Assembly (NCBI GenBank): GCA_945871335.1
Contig: CAMBWM010000091.1
Location: 1-8,648 of the forward strand
Reading direction: 5' to 3'
DNA length: 8,648 bases
Source: Polaromonas sp. YR568
GTDB lineage: Bacteria; Pseudomonadota; Gammaproteobacteria; Burkholderiales; Burkholderiaceae
Shown here: positions 1 through 5,031 of the stretch, piece after piece
How the letters are laid out: every line of letters starts with the position of its first letter
Numbering within the stretch: the first letter of the stretch is position 1
Program-made: the position numbers and the translations under genes
Notes under the pieces: generated by a model
Seen by the model: the letters and a program-made list of their open reading frames with translations, nothing else
What the model was told of the DNA's origin: nothing
Databases searched by the model: none

Positions 1-605
1 ACGGCGCCTTCGGTGGTGGCGACGTTTTTGCCAACCTCAAAGACGCTTTCGTCGGTCATGGAGACATGGCCCTGGCGCATGTCGTGCATCAGGTTTTGCA
101 GGCCCTGGGCAATGCTCTGGCCCTGGGTGTCCAGCGCTTTTTTCTGGGCCTCAGCATTCAAAGCCAAAAAGTTGCTTGGGGCGCTGGCCGCCAGCCATTG
201 CTCTACGGCAAAGCGTACCCGTGCGCGGGTTTTCTCATCGCCTTCAACGGCTTCTGCCAGGCCCATCAGTGCCTGTGCGTTGATCAAGTAGCTGGCAGCG
301 CAAAAGTGCGAGACCGGGTTGCTGTTCCAAGCCTCTCCGGCGAAGCGGCGGTCGGCCACCGGCTTGAGCTGGGCCGCATCCGGCGACAGGCCGGTGTTCC
401 ACAAGTCGCCGGCCTGCTGGAGGTAGGATTGTTGGATTTCCAGCAGTTTGGCCGGGTCTAATTGCAAGCCGGCAAAAGGGTCTTTGGCCGCCGGCACACC
501 TTGCATCAGCGCGCTGGGCACGGTGTCCATTGCCTTTTGCATGCCTTGACTCAGGCTTTCTTGAAATTGCCGGGCCAGTTGAGCCCAGTTTGCGTCAGAA
601 TTCAT
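1..605 (-). CDS. phaC: Class I poly(3-hydroxyalkanoate) synthase, N-terminal part (cut by window edge)
   Basis: The gene runs off the left edge; 201 N-terminal residues are visible. PhaC polymerises (R)-3-hydroxyacyl-CoA, usually 3-hydroxybutyryl-CoA, into storage polyester at the surface of cytoplasmic granules. The visible part has a variable, Gln/Ala-rich N-terminus (residues 1-80), then the start of the PhaC N-terminal domain: DRRFAGEAW (85-93), an alpha-helical SYLINAQALMGLAEAVEGD stretch (105-123), SAPSNFLALN (141-150) and TDESVFEVGKNVATTEGA (184-201). These are typical of class I synthases, normally about 570-600 residues long. The catalytic Cys-Asp-His residues and lipase-like box lie outside the window. 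The ATG at 603-605 follows GAGGAG with good spacing (minus strand, about 611-616). A 124-bp divergent spacer separates it from the plus-strand membrane gene. Identity is near certain; polymer type cannot be read from this part. Confidence 0.95.
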   Translation of the reverse strand, partial: MNSDANWAQLARQFQESLSQGMQKAMDTVPSALMQGVPAAKDPFAGLQLDPAKLLEIQQSYLQQAGDLWNTGLSPDAAQLKPVADRRFAGEAWNSNPVSHFCAASYLINAQALMGLAEAVEGDEKTRARVRFAVEQWLAASAPSNFLALNAEAQKKALDTQGQSIAQGLQNLMHDMRQGHVSMTDESVFEVGKNVATTEGA

Positions 606-635
606 GTTGTCTCCTCAATCTGCGTGACAGCGATG

Positions 636-649
636 GTCTTTAAAAAGAC
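636..649. repeat. Short inverted repeat in the phaC 5' region
   Basis: GTCTTT-AA-AAAGAC is a perfect 6-bp inverted repeat with a 2-bp centre, 31-44 bp upstream of the phaC start codon. It could be part of a promoter or protein site, or simply AT-rich chance symmetry. The loop is too short for a stable RNA hairpin using all pairs. I could not place a convincing -35/-10 pair for phaC around it. Confidence 0.3.
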
Positions 650-675
650 TCTATTGCAGACTTAGCTTTTGCTGC

Positions 676-692
676 CATGCAGACTATGCATG
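676..692. promoter_or_regulatory. Operator-like inverted repeat between phaC and the divergent membrane gene
   Basis: CATGCA-GACTA-TGCATG is a perfect 6-bp inverted repeat with a 5-bp spacer, a geometry common for dimeric regulators. It lies about 71 bp upstream of phaC and 38 bp upstream of the plus-strand gene, so one bound protein could affect both. The octamer GACTATGC occurs inside it (682-689) and again 30 bp away (712-719). I do not match it to a named operator, so regulatory function is inferred from symmetry and position only. Confidence 0.35.
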
Positions 693-729
693 CGTTTTGT
701 TTCTCTAACCTGACTATGCCCTAACTTTT

Positions 730-1041
730 ATGTACCTTACCGCAATTGCATGGATTTATGTCGTGCTGATGATGAGCGTCGCTGAAGCAACCAGCAGCGC
801 CGGCACGGTTTTAGGTGCCTTGATGACTTTTTTGCTGTACGGCGCTTTGCCGCTGGCGCTGGTGATGTATGTGATGAACACGCCGGCCCGCCGTCGTAAG
901 CTCAAGGCGAAGGCGCTGGCCGAAGAGAGCCTCACAGAGCCTGCCCAGCCCCCCGAGCAATCAAACCTGCCAAATACAAGCGGCCATGCGGCCGGTGCTG
1001 TGGCCGAGGGCAGTGTCGCGGCGGTGCGAAAAGAAGCTTGA
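730..1041 (+). CDS. Small two-helix inner-membrane protein of unknown function
   Basis: This 103-residue protein has two hydrophobic segments: about residues 2-20 (YLTAIAWIYVVLMMSVAEA) and 26-48 (VLGALMTFLLYGALPLALVMYVM). A basic stretch follows (ARRRKLKAKA, 53-62), then a polar Ala/Pro/Glu-rich tail. By the positive-inside rule, the tail after the second helix should be cytoplasmic, giving a hairpin with both ends inside. I recall similar small proteins in Comamonadaceae but know no function. It is the only plus-strand gene here. It diverges from phaC, and its last 27 codons overlap the 3' end of pgeF on the other strand. The ATG at 730 has no clear Shine-Dalgarno sequence in front; two internal Met codons (769, 772) would remove most of the first helix, so 730 is preferred. 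The C-terminal tail may be a lineage-specific extension. Confidence 0.7.
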   Translation: MYLTAIAWIYVVLMMSVAEATSSAGTVLGALMTFLLYGALPLALVMYVMNTPARRRKLKAKALAEESLTEPAQPPEQSNLPNTSGHAAGAVAEGSVAAVRKEA

Positions 1042-1854
1042 AGGCTGGCCTACCGTGCACCAGCCTGGGCTGCCGTCGTTACCGTACACCCCGGCAATGC
1101 CCAGGGCATGCAGCTTCAGGCGGGCCAGCCCCGCCAAGTCAGCCAGGTATTTTGCTGGCATGCCGGCTGGCCGCAGGCCGGGCAGCACTGCAAAATAAGC
1201 GCCAGAGCCCGGGTGCCAGGCTTCAAAAGCCGCTTTGACCTCGGCCCCCACTTCAAAGGCGCTGGGCCCGATGCACGGCCCCAGCCAGGCAATGGTTCTT
1301 TGGGCAGCCTGCGTCTGGCTTTGCCCTGACAAGTCGGCAAAACGACTAAAAACAGTGCCCAACACCCCCGTCGAAGAACCTGGCAGCCCACCTGCCCCCA
1401 GACCGGCCAGGCCGCGCCAGCCGGCATGGGCTGCAGCCACCACAGGCAGGTCAAGGTGCGCCAACAAAACCGGCAGACAGTCAGCCACCATGATGGTGCA
1501 GCCCAGACCGCGCTGACGGGTGACGGCCGCATCAGCCTGCGGCTCGTTGAGGGCCAGGTTTTGGGTTTCCAGCAAGGCCACCTGCTCACCATGCACCTGA
1601 CGCAAAAAAACAGGCCGGCAAGCCGTGGCCAATGCCAAAGTTTGCCGGTTGGCCGCCACCAGAGAAGGCACATCATGCACATGCTCACCGAGGTTCAGGC
1701 TGTCCCATGACGCGGTCGATTGCCCGCCTGCCCTGCTTGTGAAAACAGCGCGAACCCAGCTGGGAGCAGGCCATTGAGGAATCAACCATTCGGGGTGCCA
1801 GTGCGCGTTCAAGGGGGAATCTTCTTGTTGACCGTGCAGGTCAGTACCTGCCAT
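961..1854 (-). CDS. pgeF: PgeF/YfiH-family purine nucleoside phosphorylase (multicopper polyphenol oxidase 'laccase' domain)
   Basis: This 297-residue protein belongs to the YfiH/DUF152 family. Members have purine nucleoside phosphorylase/adenosine deaminase activity, and in E. coli PgeF keeps peptidoglycan precursors correct. Conserved blocks are visible: SLNLGEHV (52-59), RQVHGE with His88 (85-90), ADCLPVL with Cys126 (124-130), AAHAGWRGL with His143 (141-149), AWLGPCIGPSAFEVG (189-203), KYLADL (235-240) and the C-terminal SFFSHRRD...TGRMAACIW. His88, Cys126 and His143 are the expected zinc ligands. The region between HAGWRG and AWLGP is about 20 residues longer than in E. coli YfiH, with Gly/Ser/Gln-rich inserts. 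The ATG at 1854 is chosen; an in-frame TTG at 1875 would add seven residues. Neither has a good ribosome site. The start overlaps the dnaB 3' end by 14 bp, suggesting translational coupling. The more usual neighbour, rluD, is not present here. Confidence 0.92.
   Translation of the reverse strand: MAGTDLHGQQEDSPLNAHWHPEWLIPQWPAPSWVRAVFTSRAGGQSTASWDSLNLGEHVHDVPSLVAANRQTLALATACRPVFLRQVHGEQVALLETQNLALNEPQADAAVTRQRGLGCTIMVADCLPVLLAHLDLPVVAAAHAGWRGLAGLGAGGLPGSSTGVLGTVFSRFADLSGQSQTQAAQRTIAWLGPCIGPSAFEVGAEVKAAFEAWHPGSGAYFAVLPGLRPAGMPAKYLADLAGLARLKLHALGIAGVYGNDGSPGWCTVGQPSSFFSHRRDTALGHSTGRMAACIWQV
1042..1066 (+). repeat. Inverted repeat just after the stop of the plus-strand membrane gene
   Basis: AGGCTGG (1042-1048) and CCAGCCT (1060-1066) form a perfect 7-bp stem with an 11-nt loop, starting one base after the plus-strand stop codon. 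No T-run follows on the plus strand, so it is not a classical intrinsic terminator. It could stabilise or pause that transcript, but it lies inside the pgeF coding sequence and may be coincidental. Confidence 0.3.
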
Positions 1855-3250
1855 GGTCGCGGGCCATGCTTTCAAACTTGGTGATGCGGTTGAGAAAGGT
1901 CAGCTTGACGGTGCCGGTCGGGCCGTTACGCTGTTTGCTGATGATCACCTCAGCAACACCAGGCTCTTTGCAGGCTTCTTTGGTGTAGTACTCGTCGCGG
2001 TAAATGAACATGATGACGTCGGCATCCTGCTCGATCGCGCCAGACTCGCGCAAGTCACTCATCATCGGCCGCTTGTCTGTGCGCGACTCAACGCCGCGGC
2101 TGAGCTGCGACAAAGCAAGAACCGGGCATTGCAACTCTTTGGCCAGCATTTTCAGGCCGCGTGAAATCTCACCCACGGCGGTGGCACGGTTTTCTTCGCT
2201 CATGCTGCTGGAGACACTCATGAGCTGCAGGTAGTCGACCACAATCAAGCCAAGTTGGCCGAACTGACGAGCCAGCCGGCGTGCATTGGCGCGCAACTCG
2301 CTGACTGTCAGGCCGGGAGTTTCATCAATGTGCAAAGAAATATTGCGTAATTTCTCGATCGATTCAATCAGGCGCGGCCATTCTTCGTCGGTCAGTTTGC
2401 CGGTGCGCAGATGGCTCTGGTCAATGCGTCCGATAGAGCCGACGATACGCACCGCCAACTGGGAAGCACCCATCTCCATAGAAAACACGGCCACCGGCAG
2501 TTCCTCGTTGAGCGCCACATGCTCGGCAATGTTGATGGCCAATGCGGTCTTGCCCATGGAAGGGCGGGCCGCCAGGATAATCAGGTCGCCAGGCTGAAAG
2601 CCCGAGGTCTCGCGGTCCAGGTCATAAAAGCCGGTGGGCACGCCTGTGATGTCGTTGGGGTTCTTCGACATTTCAGTGACACGGTCCAGCAAATTGACCA
2701 CCAGCGTGTCCATGCTGTGAAAACCCTGCTTCATGCGCGAGCCCTGCTCGCCAATCTTGAAAATCTTTTGTTCGGCCTCGTCCAGAATGGTGGCCACGGC
2801 CTTGCCCTGGGGATTGAAAGCCTGGGTTGCGATCTCGTCACTGGCCTTGACCAGCTTGCGCAGGATGGAGCGCTCGCGCACGATCTCCGCGTAGCGACGA
2901 ATATTGGCCGCGCTCGGCACGTACTGCGCCAGGGAATTGAGATAGCCCAAGCCGCCTACATCGTCGGCCTTGCCCTGTGTTTGCAAGTATTCATAGACCG
3001 TGATCACATCGGCAGGTTTGCTGGCGTTGATCAACGCGCCCACCGCGGCATAAACCAGCTTGTGCTCGTAGCGGTAAAAATCCTCGTCCACCAGCAGATC
3101 GCCCACCCTGTCCCAGGCGCTGTTGTCCAGCAGCAAGCCGCCCAGCACGCTGGACTCGCCTTCGATGGAATGTGGAGGTACGCGCAGCTGGGCTATTTGC
3201 CGATCTAGGCTGTAGCTGGCGTTGTCAAGAGCAGAAAGTACGGCGGACAT
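1841..3250 (-). CDS. dnaB: Replicative DNA helicase DnaB
   Basis: DnaB is the hexameric 5'-3' helicase that unwinds the replication fork and recruits primase. This protein has 469 residues, against 471 in E. coli. The N-terminal helical domain (about 22-125, starting [20 protein letters not shown]) is joined by a linker to the RecA-like ATPase (about 195-465). Visible motifs are Walker A ARPSMGKT (228-235), SMEM (257-260), Walker B with LIVVDYLQL (335-343), [10 protein letters not shown] (381-390), the conserved [15 protein letters not shown] (397-411), and SKQRNGPTG (438-446) with the Arg-finger region. No intein or frameshift is seen. ATG at 3250 is preceded by AGGA about 5 nt upstream. It is separated from the ribosomal operon by the rplI terminator and a 220-bp spacer that should contain its own promoter. 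pgeF overlaps its 3' end, so the two are probably co-transcribed. Confidence 0.98.
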   Translation of the reverse strand: MSAVLSALDNASYSLDRQIAQLRVPPHSIEGESSVLGGLLLDNSAWDRVGDLLVDEDFYRYEHKLVYAAVGALINASKPADVITVYEYLQTQGKADDVGGLGYLNSLAQYVPSAANIRRYAEIVRERSILRKLVKASDEIATQAFNPQGKAVATILDEAEQKIFKIGEQGSRMKQGFHSMDTLVVNLLDRVTEMSKNPNDITGVPTGFYDLDRETSGFQPGDLIILAARPSMGKTALAINIAEHVALNEELPVAVFSMEMGASQLAVRIVGSIGRIDQSHLRTGKLTDEEWPRLIESIEKLRNISLHIDETPGLTVSELRANARRLARQFGQLGLIVVDYLQLMSVSSSMSEENRATAVGEISRGLKMLAKELQCPVLALSQLSRGVESRTDKRPMMSDLRESGAIEQDADVIMFIYRDEYYTKEACKEPGVAEVIISKQRNGPTGTVKLTFLNRITKFESMARDHGRY

Positions 3251-3298
3251 GGATTTCCTGAGAAGACTGCCATGTTAATGCCACAGCACGCAATGACC

Positions 3299-3319
3299 TC
3301 GGGATAAGTCTGTGGATAA
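3299..3319 (-). promoter_or_regulatory. DnaA box pair upstream of dnaB
   Basis: On the minus strand, 3319-3311 reads TTATCCACA, a perfect match to the DnaA-box consensus TTATNCACA. Twelve bases further, 3307-3299 reads TTATCCCGA, with two mismatches. The pair sits about 50-70 bp before the dnaB ATG, in or near the expected promoter, suggesting that DnaA or a related replication signal controls dnaB. A perfect 9-mer alone could occur by chance; its position before a replication gene raises the odds. It is not proposed as the chromosomal origin: only one perfect box and no AT-rich unwinding region are seen. Confidence 0.5.
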
Positions 3320-3321
3320 GC

Positions 3322-3361
3322 GGTGCAACACAGGTGTAAAAGCGGTGTAATTCCGGTGTAA
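3322..3361. repeat. Four iteron-like GGTGYAA units at exact 11-bp spacing
   Basis: The heptamer GGTG(C/T)AA occurs at 3322-3328, 3333-3339, 3344-3350 and 3355-3361, each start exactly 11 bp after the last. The first unit has C and the other three T at position 5. On the minus (dnaB) strand the units read TTACACC, TTACACC, TTACACC and TTGCACC, each followed by four variable bases. Eleven base pairs is close to one helical turn, so proteins bound to the units would line up on one DNA face. The array directly abuts the DnaA box. The binding protein is unknown; cooperative control of dnaB is inferred. Confidence 0.6.
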
Positions 3362-3412
3362 ATGCTTTCAAAACGGAACTACCCGCTGCTGCACACACTC
3401 AAGAGCGTCATA

Positions 3413-3445
3413 TTGAAAAAGCCGCTCCAAAGAGCGGCTTTTCAA
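3413..3445 (-). terminator. Intrinsic terminator of the rpsF-priB-rpsR-rplI operon
   Basis: Read on the minus strand, GCCGCTC and GAGCGGC pair around a TTTG loop (plus-strand positions 3421-3427 and 3432-3438), immediately followed by five T residues. A-rich sequence before the stem also pairs with the T-run. The hairpin begins about 25 nt after the rplI stop codon. The near-symmetrical flanks mean it could also work on the plus strand, although no plus-strand gene ends here. It separates the ribosomal operon from dnaB. Confidence 0.9.
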
Positions 3446-3470
3446 GAAACGCAGATGCGCTTTGAGAAAC

Positions 3471-3923
3471 TTAAGCGGTTTCGCCGTAGACCGTGACGGT
3501 CACGTCAACGGTGACATCGGTGTGCAAAGCAACGCTCACCGGATGGTCGCCAACAATCTTCAAGGGGCCATTCGGCATGCGGATCTGGGATTTCAGCACA
3601 GCAAAGCCTTGCTTGCTCAGTTCCTGGGCGATGTCAGAGTTAGTGACAGAGCCAAACAAACGACCATCGACACCGGCTTTTTGGGTCAGCTTGACGACGG
3701 TGCCGCTCAGCTTTTCACCCTGCGCTTGCGATTCGGCGAATTTAGCCGCGGCGATTTTTTCAAGTTCAGCTCGCTTGACCTCAAATTCCTTGATGGCCAC
3801 TGCGGTGGCGCGGCGTGCGCGGCCCGAGGGGATCAGGAAATTACGAGCGTAACCGTCTTTGACTTTAACGACTTCACCCAGATTGCCCAGGTTCACGACT
3901 TTGTCGAGCAGAATGATTTGCAT
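3471..3923 (-). CDS. rplI: 50S ribosomal protein L9
   Basis: L9 binds 23S rRNA near the base of the L1 stalk and supports reading-frame maintenance. The protein has 150 residues, the usual length (E. coli 149). The N-terminal RNA-binding domain carries [34 protein letters not shown] sequence, here residues 1-30, including the GYARN signature at 24-28. A long charged connecting helix follows (about 40-75), then the C-terminal domain with [10 protein letters not shown] (85-94) and a Thr/Val-rich end. ATG at 3923 is preceded by TAAGGAG six bases upstream, the TAA being the rpsR stop codon. It is the last gene of its operon, followed by a strong terminator. Confidence 0.98.
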   Translation of the reverse strand: MQIILLDKVVNLGNLGEVVKVKDGYARNFLIPSGRARRATAVAIKEFEVKRAELEKIAAAKFAESQAQGEKLSGTVVKLTQKAGVDGRLFGSVTNSDIAQELSKQGFAVLKSQIRMPNGPLKIVGDHPVSVALHTDVTVDVTVTVYGETA

Positions 3924-3933
3924 GCTGTGCTCC

Positions 3934-4218
3934 TTACAGGCTACGGTGCTGATCGCTGTAAGGCAGCATCGCGAGGAAGCGAGCGCGCTTGACGGCGGTG
4001 TTGATCTGGCGCTGAAAAATCGCGCGCGTGCCGGTCAGGCGGGCAGGAATGATTTTTCCGTTTTCGGCAACAAAGTCACGCAAGGTGTCGATGTCTTTGT
4101 AATCAATCTCTTCCACGCCTGCAGCGGTGAATCGGCAAAAGCGCTTGCGCTTGAACAGCAGCGATTGGGTATTGCGCTTGGGGCGCTTGTCTTTGTTAAA
4201 ACGTTTTGGTCCAGGCAT
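3934..4218 (-). CDS. rpsR: 30S ribosomal protein S18
   Basis: S18 sits on the 30S platform and binds as a heterodimer with S6. The protein has 94 residues, longer than E. coli S18 (75), through a basic N-terminal extension ([15 protein letters not shown], 2-16) as commonly seen in betaproteobacteria. The core carries KRKRFCRFT (23-31), [13 protein letters not shown] (38-50), [32 protein letters not shown] (56-87). The ATG at 4218 has TAAGGAG six bases upstream, with TAA being the priB stop codon. Spacing to rplI is 10 bp, indicating tight co-translation. Confidence 0.98.
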   Translation of the reverse strand: MPGPKRFNKDKRPKRNTQSLLFKRKRFCRFTAAGVEEIDYKDIDTLRDFVAENGKIIPARLTGTRAIFQRQINTAVKRARFLAMLPYSDQHRSL

Positions 4219-4228
4219 GAGGGACTCC

Positions 4229-4516
4229 TTAAATGGGGTTCAGTTCTTGAATATGAAAAATGACGCTCTTGTTGGTGCGCGCACTGATAAGAAAACCGCT
4301 GAACTTGAAGGTCTGCCCCAAAGGCAGCCGACCGGCCTGTTCGGCCAAAGCACCAAAAGCAACAGCCTTGATGCTCAGTTTGACTTGCCGGGTGGTTCCT
4401 GCTTCGGTGACTTCAGACTCGTGATCGAGAACAAAGTTAACAGCGGGAAGACCGGCTGGCGTGTAACGCAGAGGGCTTGCCTCCACAATACTCGCCTTCA
4501 GATCAACATGGTTCAC
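4229..4516 (-). CDS. priB: Primosomal replication protein N (PriB)
   Basis: PriB is a small single-strand DNA-binding protein of the OB-fold/SSB type. It stabilises PriA at stalled forks and helps reload DnaB. The protein has 95 residues, with [29 protein letters not shown] (6-34), [11 protein letters not shown] (45-55), [13 protein letters not shown] (64-76) and the C-terminal VIFHIQEL (85-92), matching betaproteobacterial PriB. The start is a GTG at 4514-4516: a TGA stop lies directly upstream in frame and no in-frame ATG follows nearby, so GTG is forced. No Shine-Dalgarno sequence precedes it, and the gap from rpsF is 50 bp, unlike the tight ribosomal gene junctions. The weak start probably lowers PriB output relative to S6, S18 and L9. 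Confidence 0.93.
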   Translation of the reverse strand: MNHVDLKASIVEASPLRYTPAGLPAVNFVLDHESEVTEAGTTRQVKLSIKAVAFGALAEQAGRLPLGQTFKFSGFLISARTNKSVIFHIQELNPI

Positions 4517-4566
4517 TCAAATTTCAGTTAGTACAAACAGCAAACGCGTTCGACAGATGCAGCTAA

Positions 4567-4935
4567 TTAAGAGCCGGCGTATTCAGCTTGCTGCGATTTA
4601 CGGGCTTCTTCCCGCTCGACGTTGCGCATCATGATGGAGGGGCCGGTTTCTGCCTTTTTCTTGGCCACCGTCATATGACGCAAAACGGCGTCATTGAACT
4701 TGAACGCGTGTTCAATTTCGTCCATCACGGCCTGGCTCGCTTCAATGTTGATGCACAGGTAATGGGCCTTGGCCAATTTCTGGATCAGGTAAACCAGTTG
4801 GCGGCGACCCCAGTCTTCCACGCGATGAACCTTGCCACCGCCTGCGGTGATCATGGCTTTGTAGCGCTCCAGCATGGCCGGAACCTGCTCGCTTTGATCC
4901 GGATGGATCATCAAAATGATTTCATAGTGACGCAT
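4567..4935 (-). CDS. rpsF: 30S ribosomal protein S6
   Basis: S6 binds S18 on the 30S platform. The protein has 122 residues, with the family start [22 protein letters not shown] (1-22), [20 protein letters not shown] (33-52), and [11 protein letters not shown] (57-67), then an [11 protein letters not shown] block (80-90). It lacks the long acidic C-terminal tail of E. coli S6. The ATG at 4935 is preceded by TAAGGAG with 5-nt spacing. It is the first gene of the operon, driven by the promoter at 5003-5031 with a leader of about 60 nt. In many bacteria the S6:S18 pair represses its own mRNA through a leader element; a hairpin exists here, but a match to the known motif was not confirmed. Confidence 0.98.
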   Translation of the reverse strand: MRHYEIILMIHPDQSEQVPAMLERYKAMITAGGGKVHRVEDWGRRQLVYLIQKLAKAHYLCINIEASQAVMDEIEHAFKFNDAVLRHMTVAKKKAETGPSIMMRNVEREEARKSQQAEYAGS

Positions 4936-4959
4936 AAACTCTCCTTATGGTTGGTAAAA

Positions 4960-4987
4960 GCTGCCCCAGCGTCGTTAAGGGTGCAGC
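4960..4987 (-). promoter_or_regulatory. Hairpin in the rpsF 5' leader, candidate S6:S18 autoregulatory site
   Basis: In the minus-strand leader, GCTGC pairs with GCAGC and, after a single bulged A, CCC pairs with GGG, enclosing a loop of about 11 nt. It lies between the predicted transcription start and the rpsF ribosome site. Leaders of rpsF in many bacteria bind the S6:S18 complex through a hairpin with a conserved bulge. Position fits, but I could not confirm the conserved CCG bulge, so the role is only suggested. Confidence 0.4.
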
Positions 4988-5002
4988 AAGGCGAAGCCTA
5001 TG

Positions 5003-5031
5003 ATTATAGCCCGCCTGCCCAAGGAGCTCAA
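5003..5031 (-). promoter_or_regulatory. Sigma-70-type promoter of rpsF-priB-rpsR-rplI
   Basis: On the minus strand, TTGAGC (5031-5026, four of six to TTGACA) is followed by exactly 17 bp and a perfect TATAAT (5008-5003). The start of transcription should fall near 4996-4999, giving a leader of about 60 nt to the rpsF ATG. The -35 hexamer contains the TGA stop of the upstream symporter gene. This is the best promoter in the window and suits a ribosomal protein operon. Confidence 0.85.

Noticed and set aside
981..994. CGGCC-ATGC-GGCCG hairpin as a terminator of dnaB-pgeF
   Set aside because: The 5-bp stem is strong, but no T-run follows on the minus strand and it lies inside the pgeF coding end.
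1116..1688. 190-codon minus-strand ORF within pgeF
   Set aside because: It is a shifted frame of pgeF with a Trp/Cys/Arg-rich product. The pgeF frame carries all conserved motifs, so there is no reason to infer a frameshift.
1855..1875. TTG start giving a seven-residue longer PgeF
   Set aside because: TTG is a weaker start with no ribosome site and deeper overlap with dnaB; the ATG at 1854 is preferred, though the longer form cannot be excluded.
2411..3208. 265-codon plus-strand ORF opposite dnaB
   Set aside because: It lies wholly within dnaB on the opposite strand, with no domain or ribosome-site evidence; typical shadow ORF.
3299..3361. Chromosomal or plasmid replication origin
   Set aside because: Iteron-like repeats and DnaA boxes are present, but there is no adjacent AT-rich unwinding region, no dnaA/dnaN or rep gene, and the context is a core ribosomal/dnaB locus. 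A regulatory role is more likely.
3483..3525. Repeated GTGAC/GTCAC strings near the rplI 3' end
   Set aside because: They are explained by the Thr-Val repeats of the L9 C-terminus and fall in coding sequence.
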